Of a stretch of 64,000 nt of DNA, positions 24,203 through 32,247 are shown one piece after another; positions within the stretch are counted from its first letter, which is position 1, and every line of letters starts with the position of its first letter. The position numbers and the translations under genes are program-made. The notes below the pieces were generated by a model, which saw only the letters and a program-made list of their open reading frames with translations, ran no database searches and had not been told where the DNA came from. This stretch comes from Flavobacteriales bacterium (GTDB taxonomy: Bacteria; Bacteroidota; Bacteroidia; Flavobacteriales_D; Crocinitomicaceae), in assembly GCA_947454525.1 (NCBI GenBank), contig CANGJM010000001.1, positions 186,001-250,000 of the forward strand, in the 5' to 3' direction.

Positions 24203-25597
24203 TTATCTTAACACATCTTTTCGTTGACTGTCCAATTTCAGTAGGATAAACATCATCATACAAAAGGACATCATTGAAGATCCTCCGTAGCTAAAAAACG
24301 GCAAGGGAATTCCAATTACTGGAGCAAAACCGATGTTCATTCCAATATTAATGGCGAAGTGATAAAACAAAATCATACCAACACAATAGGCGTAGACTCG
24401 GTTAAATATGGACCGTTGTCGTTCTGCGATAAGAATGATTCGGATTAACATAAATAAGTAGAGTCCAAATAAGAAAATGATCCCAACAAATCCCCATTCT
24501 TCCGCAAACGGACAAAAAATGAAATCTGTTTCACTTTCCGGAACGTGGTTACTTTCCACACTTGAAACTGATGCTTTGTTGTACCCTTTTCCGAGTAAGC
24601 CGCCTGATCCAACTGCTGCCATAGCCCGATTTCGGTTATAATCTTTTCCATTTGGATCTTCTCGGAGTCCTAAAAACAATTCAATTCTATCCTTTTGATG
24701 CGTTGCTAAACTATTGAAGCCATTATCCACGATAAAGGATAAGCCACTGGTTAAAATAAATCCAAGAACGATGATAACCGTTCCTCTTGTTCGTTCCCTC
24801 TTAGCAGAAAAACGTTGAAGAAATAGGATTGACAAAATGGAGAAAATCAATAAGGTAGAAATGACTCCAATCGAACCAGAAACAGTAAACGGAAGGAAGA
24901 AAAAGTCCAATTGTACGGAGTTTAGTAACAGTGTGATTACACTGATGAAGATCATCACAAATAAAATGGGAATGAAGTGACTTCCAACCCATGTTTCTTT
25001 GAATCGAACACCAGGAATGCTATTGACAAAACTTAAAATAATGGGATCGAAGGTTAGTCCTTCACGGTACATCACAAACAAAAAGGAGGTGAAAACGACA
25101 AATGTTCCAGCATCTGGTTGAAGTAAAATAAGCGCCATTGGAACGAGTAAAATGGCACTTGCAGTCATGACACTGCTGATGTTTTGTTGTTTAACACTAA
25201 TTCCACTGATGTATTTGGCGAGTAAAAGTGCCGTTGATATTTTGGCGAATTCTGCGGGTTGAATCCCCATACTACCAATGCCAATCCATGCACGCGCTCC
25301 ATGCACCGCAGGCATGAAAAGTACGATTACTAAAAGCAACAGCGTAAATCCATAGATGGGAAAAGCAAAGCGCCGGTAAATATCGGAATCAATTAAAAAT
25401 ACGATAAGACCAAGAAACAGGGAAACGACAATCCATATTAATTGTTTTCCATACATCATGGATACATCGTAAATGGCAGGATGTAAATCATCGTATGCAA
25501 CCGAGTATAGCGTTGCCATTCCCGTCACCAGCATCACCATAAAGGTGATAAACAATGGCCAATCTAAGTGCTCAACTAAACTTTCTTCCTTTCTCAT
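24203..25597 (-). CDS. rodA: RodA peptidoglycan polymerase (SEDS family)
   Basis: 464 residues with about ten membrane helices. HGARAWIGIGSMGIQPAEFAK is the SEDS PAEFxK region; YNKASVSSVESNHVPESETDFIF holds the conserved loop with the catalytic Asp; PVIGIPLPFFSYGGSS is the C-terminal signature. RodA polymerises glycan strands during cell elongation with PBP2. Its ATG overlaps the mrdA stop (ATGA), showing translational coupling. There is an extra stretch of two helices in the middle (about 205-250), longer than in E. coli RodA (370 residues), as seen in other Bacteroidota. Confidence 0.95.
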   Translation of the reverse strand: MRKEESLVEHLDWPLFITFMVMLVTGMATLYSVAYDDLHPAIYDVSMMYGKQLIWIVVSLFLGLIVFLIDSDIYRRFAFPIYGFTLLLLVIVLFMPAVHGARAWIGIGSMGIQPAEFAKISTALLLAKYISGISVKQQNISSVMTASAILLVPMALILLQPDAGTFVVFTSFLFVMYREGLTFDPIILSFVNSIPGVRFKETWVGSHFIPILFVMIFISVITLLLNSVQLDFFFLPFTVSGSIGVISTLLIFSILSILFLQRFSAKRERTRGTVIIVLGFILTSGLSFIVDNGFNSLATHQKDRIELFLGLREDPNGKDYNRNRAMAAVGSGGLLGKGYNKASVSSVESNHVPESETDFIFCPFAEEWGFVGIIFLFGLYLFMLIRIILIAERQRSIFNRVYAYCVGMILFYHFAINIGMNIGFAPVIGIPLPFFSYGGSSMMSFCMMMFILLKLDSQRKDVLR

Positions 25598-27465
25598 TGT
25601 CCGGGAGTTGATATGTAGGCCAATTTAGCTTCCAAAATGCGTTTTTCTTTTTCTTTGTCTGTGATTTTTCGTTTGATGTATTTTTCAATCATCAGACTTG
25701 CAATTGGTGCAGCCCATGTTCCACCAAATCCAGCATTTTCAACGAATACAGCGATAGCGATTTTTGGCTTATTCATTGGCGCAAAAGCAATGAAAACGGA
25801 GTGATCTTCTCCATGTGGATTTTGTACTGTCCCCGTTTTTCCACAAATCATGATGTCTTCTAAACGCGCCATGCGGGCCGTTCCACCATTCTCGTTTACT
25901 ACGCGTCTCATTCCTTCAATGACTGGCCAGAAATGTTTCGCATTCACCATTGTTCGTTTTTTCGTGCGGTACTCAACCAAGGGACCTTTGCGTCCGATGG
26001 ATTTAACAAAATGCGGAACAAAGTACCAACCTTTGTTGGCGATAATGGCAGCTATATTTGCCATGTGTAACGGAGTCAATTTCACTTCTCCTTGTCCAAT
26101 AGAGATAGAGCGGATGGTTGAGAATGCCCATTGGTGGTGTCCATACCATTTATCGTAGTATTTCGCATCGGGAATTAATCCAGGACGTTGTCCAGAAACA
26201 TCGGCATCCAAGGTTTTACCTAGGCCAAAACTCGTCATGTATCGGTGCCATTTATTGAGTCCGTATTCGGCATCGGCAAAAAGTCTTTTTTTCTTTCCTT
26301 GTTGAATAATGCGTCGGACAACCGCGTAGTAATATGGATTACAAGAATATTGAACTGCTTCAGCTACATTGCGTGCAGAAGGGTGGTTGTGACAACCAAC
26401 CATGCTTTTGTCGCAGGGGAATCCAGAGTTCTCCGTAATGACACCTTCCTGCATACCAATTAGGGATTGCACCAATTTAAAAATCGATCCAGGTGGATAT
26501 TCCGCTTGAAGGGGACGAGGAAACAACGGCATGTTTTTATCCAAGGCAAGTTTCGGATAGTTTTCGCTGATGTTTCGTTTCCCAACGAGCATATTTGGGT
26601 CGTATGACGGAGCTGAAACCATGGCTAGGATTTCTCCGGTAGAAGGCTCAATCGCAACGATACAACCTTTTTTGTTTTTCATTAATTTTTCACCGTAGGA
26701 CTGAATAATCATATCCAATCCAAGTTTCAATGGGTCGGCTTGACGAGCAGTGGTGTCGTATTTCCCATCAGCGAATGGTTCAATGGCATTGTTCAATGCT
26801 GACGTAACGATGTACTTAATTCCTTTTCGTCCGCGCAGTTCACGCTCATAGAATTTCTCGATTCCAGATCGACCAATGTTATCACCTGGTCGATAAAAAC
26901 GATCACTTTCTACTTCTTCGCGGTTGACTTCGGACAAGTAACCCATGATATTCGCTCCGCTTTTAAACGGATAATTCCGCATACTTGTCACTTTCTCATA
27001 GAATCCTGGGAAATTTTCAAGGTGTGGTGCGATACTAGAAATTTCTTCTAGGGTTAATTCCTTTAAAAATGGATACTTGCGAATTTTTTGGTAATTCGAC
27101 GTGCGTTTACCGGTGATTTTATTGTAATAAGTTCCTTCTCCCTTGACAATTTCTTTAAATCGATTGCGAACATCTTTTACAGTCCATCCGATGAGTTTTG
27201 CGAAGGCCGCGGTATCGAGGTGCTTGATTTCATCTTCGACCATCATCAAATTGAAATAAGTACGATTGGAAACGATTTTCATGCCATTTCGATCGAAAAC
27301 AACGCCTCTAGGCGGAGTAATTTCAATTCGTTTTTCCGCTACTTCATGCGCGCGTAGTGTCCAGGTGTCGTCCACTACTTGCATGTAAAACAACCGAAAT
27401 GTATAAAGGAATCCCACCAAAATGATGAACGCCAAGATTACATAACGTCGGATGTCAAAATTCAT
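25594..27465 (-). CDS. mrdA: Penicillin-binding protein 2 (elongation transpeptidase)
   Basis: 623 residues. One N-terminal TM helix (about 8-26), then a pedestal domain with TPPRGVVFDRNG and an anchor region. The transpeptidase domain has SxxK in YPPGSIFKLVQSL, SCN in QYSCNPYYYAVVR and KTG in CGKTGTVQNPHGEDHSVFI. PBP2 is the cross-linking partner of RodA. Its ends overlap mreD and rodA by 4 bases each. No sign of truncation. Confidence 0.95.
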   Translation of the reverse strand: MNFDIRRYVILAFIILVGFLYTFRLFYMQVVDDTWTLRAHEVAEKRIEITPPRGVVFDRNGMKIVSNRTYFNLMMVEDEIKHLDTAAFAKLIGWTVKDVRNRFKEIVKGEGTYYNKITGKRTSNYQKIRKYPFLKELTLEEISSIAPHLENFPGFYEKVTSMRNYPFKSGANIMGYLSEVNREEVESDRFYRPGDNIGRSGIEKFYERELRGRKGIKYIVTSALNNAIEPFADGKYDTTARQADPLKLGLDMIIQSYGEKLMKNKKGCIVAIEPSTGEILAMVSAPSYDPNMLVGKRNISENYPKLALDKNMPLFPRPLQAEYPPGSIFKLVQSLIGMQEGVITENSGFPCDKSMVGCHNHPSARNVAEAVQYSCNPYYYAVVRRIIQQGKKKRLFADAEYGLNKWHRYMTSFGLGKTLDADVSGQRPGLIPDAKYYDKWYGHHQWAFSTIRSISIGQGEVKLTPLHMANIAAIIANKGWYFVPHFVKSIGRKGPLVEYRTKKRTMVNAKHFWPVIEGMRRVVNENGGTARMARLEDIMICGKTGTVQNPHGEDHSVFIAFAPMNKPKIAIAVFVENAGFGGTWAAPIASLMIEKYIKRKITDKEKEKRILEAKLAYISTPGQ

Positions 27466-27977
27466 TTGGTTTTAGATTTTTTGATCAAAAAGCTTTGCAG
27501 TAATAAACAAATCAAAAAGGATGGAACGGCACTAAAGATTGTCTTTTGGAGAATAAAAAAGAATTGATTGAATTGAAAAATCTCCACTAAGAAGTACCAT
27601 AAGTGGTGAATCAATAATAAAATTCCAAAAACATACGTAAACCAACGGTTCCCCATGTCAAAAACACTGGGTTCTTTCAGTGGATCATATCCTTCACGCG
27701 GACCATAGAACTTAAATACGAGCGGACGAAAATACGCCATCATGACAAGTGACGAAGCGTGTAGTCCGTAGGTATTGGAAAAAATATCGATGATAATTCC
27801 CATTAAAAAGGCCAACCCCATTAAGGAGATCACACCCATTTCAAAAGGTAGTAACATGATGAAAAGCGGATGGATCATCAAGTGAAATCCGTATCCAATT
27901 TCTAATTGATTAAAAATCAAGGTTTGCAACACGGCAAACACAATGAAGCGAATGATATTTTTCGTTAGGTTATTCAT
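27462..27977 (-). CDS. mreD: Rod shape-determining protein MreD
   Basis: 171 residues with five or six hydrophobic helices (FIVFAVLQTLIFNQ, MLLPFEMGVISLMGLAFLMG, FGILLLIHHLWYFLVEIFQF). Position between mreC and mrdA, with 4-base overlaps on both sides, supports the assignment more than any motif, since MreD is weakly conserved. The DIFSNTYGLHASSL segment is typical of Bacteroidota MreD. It is an integral membrane part of the elongasome. Confidence 0.88.
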   Translation of the reverse strand: MNNLTKNIIRFIVFAVLQTLIFNQLEIGYGFHLMIHPLFIMLLPFEMGVISLMGLAFLMGIIIDIFSNTYGLHASSLVMMAYFRPLVFKFYGPREGYDPLKEPSVFDMGNRWFTYVFGILLLIHHLWYFLVEIFQFNQFFFILQKTIFSAVPSFLICLLLQSFLIKKSKTK

Positions 27978-28825
27978 CTCAATACATCTTCCTCTTCATC
28001 TGGCGGAATTTGTCCCTCCAATGCTTGTTGTTCTTCAATCATGACATTTTTCACAACATAAACTCGTTGTAAAGTTCGGTAATCTTCTGAGTAGCGAACC
28101 ACGACGTTCCATAATGGTTCTCCTTCAATCGATTCAATGCGCTCCACTTTTCCAACTGGAATTCCTTTAGGAAAAATCCCGGATCCACCTCGCGTGATGA
28201 CGCGTGACCATTTTTTAATACGTAAATCATTCGATATTCCATCGATCGAACCACGTCTTGGATCGTGTCCGTCCCACTTCAAGATTCCAGCCAAGTGAAT
28301 GGGCTCAATAATCACATCCACGTTAATGTCTTTCGTTAAAACCGACTTGACCACACAGTAATGCTCACTTGTATTATGAACGATTCCTACAACACCTTTA
28401 TCAGAAAAAACGCCCATATTCGGTTTGACTCCCTGCTTGCTACCAATGTTTAGTGTAAAATAGTTATTTCTTCTTGTCACGGAAGAGTTGATTACCATCC
28501 CAGGAATATACGTGTACTGTTGCTTAAAAATCGTGTCTTCAACCTTAACTTTTCCCGCACTCAAGGTATACATGAACTCCGGAAGACGCTCGCGTAAACG
28601 AATGTTTTCACGTTGCAAGGCGTAATTGTTTTTACTTAAATCAAAATGTTTCGTTACGTCGTTTTCCCATGTAAGTACTTTTGCTGTCACATTGGATGCT
28701 GTGGTTAGGTATTGACTCCTAGGAAAACTTAAAAACTGCACATAAATCACCAAGGAAATGATCTGCAAAGAAGCAAAGACCAAAAAGATTTGAAATCGAC
28801 GTAAAAAGGCGATGAGATTGCGCAT
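27974..28825 (-). CDS. mreC: Rod shape-determining protein MreC
   Basis: 283 residues. One N-terminal TM helix (about 12-32) is followed by a coiled-coil stretch (KNNYALQRENIRLRERL) and the MreC beta domain: NSSVTRRNNYFTLNIGSKQG, MGVFSDKGVVGIVH, VVKSVLTKDINVDVII, ILKWDGHDPRRGSIDGI and ITRGGSGIFPKGIPVGKV. It scaffolds PBP2/RodA in the periplasm. It is the first gene of the operon here: a TACCTTTG box ends 5 bases before its ATG, and mreB, usually next to it, is not upstream. Confidence 0.93.
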   Translation of the reverse strand: MRNLIAFLRRFQIFLVFASLQIISLVIYVQFLSFPRSQYLTTASNVTAKVLTWENDVTKHFDLSKNNYALQRENIRLRERLPEFMYTLSAGKVKVEDTIFKQQYTYIPGMVINSSVTRRNNYFTLNIGSKQGVKPNMGVFSDKGVVGIVHNTSEHYCVVKSVLTKDINVDVIIEPIHLAGILKWDGHDPRRGSIDGISNDLRIKKWSRVITRGGSGIFPKGIPVGKVERIESIEGEPLWNVVVRYSEDYRTLQRVYVVKNVMIEEQQALEGQIPPDEEEDVLR

Positions 28826-28830
28826 AAAAA

Positions 28831-28838
28831 CAAAGGTA
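28831..28838 (-). promoter_or_regulatory. -7 promoter element for the mreC operon
   Basis: On the minus strand TACCTTTG, a perfect TAnnTTTG, ends 5 bases before the mreC ATG. This spacing would put the transcript start at or next to the start codon. Confidence 0.6.
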
Positions 28839-28946
28839 GTGAATGGCTTTTAGAACCAATATATCTGTCTGCGAATGATATTAACAAAATGAGGGAATTT
28901 ATTAATAGTTGATTAGTGCACAGTGCACAGTGCTCAGTGCTCAGTG

Positions 28947-29420
28947 TTGATTTCGCTCTTCGCTCTTCGCTCTCGCTCTCCGCTCTCACTCTGAAAGTGG
29001 TTTCGCTTAGCTCAACGGATGGTTTATCGGTTGTGGGAATTAGCACATTAGCAGATTGGCACATTAGCACATTCTCTCGCTCTCGCTCTCACTCTCCGCT
29101 CTCACTCTGAAAGTGGTTTCGCTTAGCTCAACGAACGGTTTATCGGTTGTGGGAATTAGCACATTAGCAGATTGACACATTAGCACATTCTCTCGTTCTC
29201 GCTCTCGCTCTCCGTTCTCACTCTGAAAGTGGTTTCGCTTAGCTCAACGAATGGTTTATCGGTTGGGGCATTAGCACATTAGCAGATTGGCACATTAGCA
29301 CATTCTCTCGTTCTCGCTCTCACTCTCCGCTCTCACTCTGATCGAGGTTTCGCTTAGCTCAACGAACGGTTTATCGGTTGTGGGAATTAGCACATTAGCA
29401 GATTGGCACATTAGCACATT
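28947..29420. repeat. Four-copy, 116-bp intergenic tandem repeat
   Basis: GAAAGTGGTTTCGCTTAGC-type segments recur at 28993, 29109, 29225 and, altered to GATCG, about 29340: periods 116, 116 and 115. Each unit has three parts: a pyrimidine-rich CTCTCG/CTCTCA tract of about 35 bases, a unique core of about 47 bases, and an AT-rich block built from TTAGCACATTAGCAGATT and CACATT words. Unit 1 is degenerate at its left end, next to a short CAGTG repeat (28916-28946). No gene is seen in 28839-29598. Confidence 0.9.
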
Positions 29421-29470
29421 AAACAGGGATTACTCGCTATCGCTCGTGAACCCGTAGGGGGGCGTCGCTT

Positions 29471-29600
29471 CAAAGAATCTAAAAGCTAAGTTGCTGTGCA
29501 ACTTTGGCTTTTTTTGTTTCACTTCGCTTACAAAAGCAAGCTTTTGATGGAAGTGGAAACAAAAAAAAGCCAGCCTAACGGCTAGCTTTTAGATTCTTTG
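29471..29600. repeat. 130-bp imperfect inverted repeat next to tRNA-Ser
   Basis: CAAAGAATCTAAAAGCTA starting at 29471 recurs inverted, ending at 29600. Inside, GGCTTTTTTTGTTTC followed by ACTTC is also repeated inverted (GGCTTTTTTTTGTTTCC followed by ACTTC). CAAAAGC-AA-GCTTTTG forms the centre. Each half holds its own small hairpin (AAGTTGC/GCAACTT on the left). The right half starts directly at the tRNA 3' end. Confidence 0.8.
29561..29588 (-). terminator. Intrinsic terminator of tRNA-Ser
   Basis: On the minus strand GCTAGCC-GTTA-GGCTGGC (one G-T pair) is followed by eight T. It lies about 10 bases after the tRNA CCA end. Confidence 0.8.
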
Positions 29601-29689
29601 GCGGAGAGAGCGGGATTCGAACCCGCGATAAGCTTTAGACCTATACACACTTTCCAGGCGTGCTCCTTCAACCACTCGGACACCTCTCC
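29599..29689 (-). tRNA. tRNA-Ser (anticodon GGA)
   Basis: Read on the minus strand it begins GGAGAGGTGTCCGAGTGG and folds as a class II tRNA: 7-bp acceptor (one G-U), D arm, anticodon loop CTGGAAA with GGA, a long variable arm typical of serine, T arm GCGGG-TTCGAAT-CCCGC, discriminator G and an encoded CCA. It decodes UCC/UCU. Confidence 0.96.
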
Positions 29690-29732
29690 AGGTATTTAAT
29701 GGAGTGCAAAAGTAATGAAAAGTTCTGATTTC

Positions 29733-31085
29733 TCAAGAACCATAGATCAGAAGTCCTATGGAGAAGTAAATAAATAAACCTATGATGTCGTTTAGTGTGG
29801 TCACGAATGGACCAATAGCCAAGGCTGGATCTACTTTGTAGCGGTTTAATACAAGGGGGAATAATGTCCCGAAAATAGCTGCAAATAAGATGACAGTAAA
29901 TAAGGAGATACTAACTACTATACCTAGTTCTGAGTTTTCAAAAACGGACGCAACACCAAAAATTAAGGTTGCTAAAAAGAGTCCATTTAATAAGCCCACT
30001 TTCGCTTCTCGCCATAATTTTGGTAGAATTCTTCCTAAATCTTTATCTCCACGAGCCAATGATTGAACAACAATCGCGGATGATTGCACACCTACGTTAC
30101 CTCCCATGGCAGTAATTAAGGGAATGAAAAATGCCATCGCTGGGATTTTTGTAATGCTTCCCTCAAAATTTGAAATAACTTTTGCTCCGATGGTTCCACC
30201 AACCATGGCAATGACCAACCAAGGTAGTCTAGAACGACTGATGCGCCAAGTGCTTGCATTGGAATCAACGCTGTCGGTAATACCCGTTGCCATCTGGAAA
30301 TCTTTGTCCGCCTCTTCTTTGATGTAATCAACAACGTCATCTAAGGTGATGCGTCCCACTAATTTGTTCTGATAGTCAACTACAGGAACGGAAACTAAAT
30401 CGTATTTCTCCATCACCATCGCAACGACCTCTGCGGAGTCGCTTGCTTTGACAGAAATGATTTTCTTTGACTGGTAAATGTCAGCGATTTTTGTTTTGGC
30501 GTTAGCGAATAATAATCTTTTTAGGGAAAGCACTCCTAAAAGGCGATCTTGCTCATCCACCACAAAAATGTTATATACTTTTTCAACGTCTTCGGCTTGT
30601 TTGCGAAGCTCAATAATCGCACGGTTCACAGGCCAAGACACATGTGCTTGGAAAAACTCTTTTTGCATGAGTCCACCCGCTGTATCGTCGTCGTAATTTA
30701 AGAGGTCAACAATATCTTCTGCTGCTTCATCATCCTCCATTTGCGAGATGACTTCACGGATTTTTTCTTCCGTTAAATCTCCTAGGATATCGGCGGCATC
30801 ATCGGAATCGAGATTTTCGAGCTGGTCGGCAATTTCTTTTGATGATAAAGAGGCTAAGAATCGATCCCGAATTTCTTCGTCCAACTCCATGAGGATGTCG
30901 GCCTGTGTCTCTTCGTCAACTAAAAAGTAAAGGTATCTTGCTTCGTCGTTGGTGAGTGTATCGATGATTTCAGCAACCTCTGCGTGGTGAAGTTCAAGGA
31001 CGTTTTCGTGAATCCAAGATAAATCTTGTTCTGCGATTTTTGTTCGCAGCAATTGAATAAATTCCTTGGTCAGTTCGAAACGCAC
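29733..31085 (-). CDS. mgtE: Magnesium transporter MgtE
   Basis: 450 residues. N-terminal helical repeat domain (about 15-125: LHHAEVAEIIDTLTNDEARY, AADILGDLTEEKIREVIS), a CBS pair (about 130-255), then five TM helices with AMGGNVGVQSSAIVVQSLARG and DKDLGRI, the Mg2+ pore signature. It imports Mg2+ and is gated by cytosolic Mg2+ bound between the CBS and N domains. It starts with GTG at 31085; no ATG gives a complete N domain. A TATCTTTG box lies 14 bases upstream. Confidence 0.95.
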   Translation of the reverse strand: MRFELTKEFIQLLRTKIAEQDLSWIHENVLELHHAEVAEIIDTLTNDEARYLYFLVDEETQADILMELDEEIRDRFLASLSSKEIADQLENLDSDDAADILGDLTEEKIREVISQMEDDEAAEDIVDLLNYDDDTAGGLMQKEFFQAHVSWPVNRAIIELRKQAEDVEKVYNIFVVDEQDRLLGVLSLKRLLFANAKTKIADIYQSKKIISVKASDSAEVVAMVMEKYDLVSVPVVDYQNKLVGRITLDDVVDYIKEEADKDFQMATGITDSVDSNASTWRISRSRLPWLVIAMVGGTIGAKVISNFEGSITKIPAMAFFIPLITAMGGNVGVQSSAIVVQSLARGDKDLGRILPKLWREAKVGLLNGLFLATLIFGVASVFENSELGIVVSISLFTVILFAAIFGTLFPLVLNRYKVDPALAIGPFVTTLNDIIGLFIYFSIGLLIYGS

Positions 31086-31099
31086 GTTCTACTTTTTGC

Positions 31100-31107
31100 C
31101 AAAGATA
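31100..31107 (-). promoter_or_regulatory. -7 promoter element for mgtE
   Basis: TATCTTTG on the minus strand, a perfect TAnnTTTG, 14 bases before the GTG start. Confidence 0.55.
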
Positions 31108-31173
31108 CGGATTTGCCTTTGAAAGGTTTAGATTATGACGTGATGAAATCGTTAAGGAAGGAAATCCTTGCGA

Positions 31174-32181
31174 TTAATCGTGACAAAGTTCCTCTACTTG
31201 ATGGAAAAGATCGTGTGCTTTGGTCATTTCTTTAAGCAAGACTTCATCCTTTGCATTTTTCCCAACCAATTCGTGAATCTTCTCACATTGTTCTTCCAAA
31301 TCAGCTAACGCTTTGTGAACGTTCGGTTTATCTTTGGACACCGGTGGTTTTGAAGCACTGAATAAAATCGCCTTCGCTAGAAGTTCTCCGGAACGTGTTC
31401 TTAGCGGAACGAAATTCCCATCCTCGCATGGATGAAAGGTTTGTGCCATGACTTTGTGAAAATCCTTTAATGCCAACCAATTGTCCTTTTCAAGTTCACT
31501 TAACAAAGGATCAATTAAAGCGTTCGTGTATTTGTCAGAAACAATCCCCCAGTCGATGAGGTTAAAAATGCCGCTTAAATAATCTCCGCGTTTGTTTTGG
31601 TATTTTAAGTAATACGCGTGTTCCCAGACATCGATCCCTAAAATTGGAATTCCACGGTCTTTTGTCACATCCATGATTGGATTATCTTGATTTCCTGTAC
31701 TCGTCACCATTAATTTTTTATCTGGAGTAACAATTAACCAAGCCCACCCGGAACCGAAACGTGTACTTGCTGCTTGAGTTAATGCTTTTTTTAAGGAATC
31801 CATGCTTCCGTATTGCGCTTTAATGGCTGCTTCAAAGGATGCTTGAATGACTGTGGTTTGTTTTTCCTTGGGCGCTAAAATCTCCCAAAACAAACTGTGA
31901 TTGTAGTGTCCGCCAGCATTGTTTCGAATGGCATCTGATCGAAAACTTGCATCCATCAATAATTGATTCAGGCTAAACGTTGCTAACTTCGTTCCAGCAA
32001 GTGCTTTGTTCAAATTCGTCACATATGCTTGATGGTGCTTGCTGTGGTGGATTTCCATCGTCTGTGCATCGATGTAAGGTTCATAACTCGCATAACTATG
32101 TGCTAATGCAGGCAGTTTGAATTCTTGCGCGAAGAGCAAGGTACTCATGGAAATGAACAGAATGGAAAATAGTGTTTTCAT
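31174..32181 (-). CDS. sodA: Secreted Mn-type superoxide dismutase with C-terminal extension
   Basis: 335 residues from MKTLFSILFISMSTLLFAQ, a signal peptide cut after AQ; an upstream ATG at 32214 would bury the signal and is not used. The SOD domain (20 to about 215) has metal ligands in EIHHSKHHQAYV, GHYNHSLFWE and DVWEHAYYLKY. GGHYNHSLFW plus GNQDNP fit the Mn-type signature (Gly, then Gln in the C-terminal half). After the SOD fold come about 120 extra residues, helical and charged, with FHPCEDGNFVPLRTRSGEL and ending FHQVEELCHD. Their function is unknown. Export suggests protection of the periplasm or surface. A TAACTTTG promoter box lies upstream. Confidence 0.92.
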   Translation of the reverse strand: MKTLFSILFISMSTLLFAQEFKLPALAHSYASYEPYIDAQTMEIHHSKHHQAYVTNLNKALAGTKLATFSLNQLLMDASFRSDAIRNNAGGHYNHSLFWEILAPKEKQTTVIQASFEAAIKAQYGSMDSLKKALTQAASTRFGSGWAWLIVTPDKKLMVTSTGNQDNPIMDVTKDRGIPILGIDVWEHAYYLKYQNKRGDYLSGIFNLIDWGIVSDKYTNALIDPLLSELEKDNWLALKDFHKVMAQTFHPCEDGNFVPLRTRSGELLAKAILFSASKPPVSKDKPNVHKALADLEEQCEKIHELVGKNAKDEVLLKEMTKAHDLFHQVEELCHD

Positions 32182-32195
32182 GCGTTGTTTTTTAA

Positions 32196-32203
32196 CAAAG
32201 TTA
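32196..32203 (-). promoter_or_regulatory. -7 promoter element for the secreted SOD gene
   Basis: TAACTTTG on the minus strand, 14 bases before the ATG at 32181, with a TTTTTG about 16 bases upstream as possible -33 element. Confidence 0.55.
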
Positions 32204-32247
32204 CGGTAAAACAAAGGCCAAAAACGGGAAGGAGTGTTAATGACTCG

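Noticed and set aside
28947..29420. Tandem array considered as a CRISPR
   Set aside because: Period of 116 bp with the whole unit conserved, so there are no unique spacers, and no cas genes are present.
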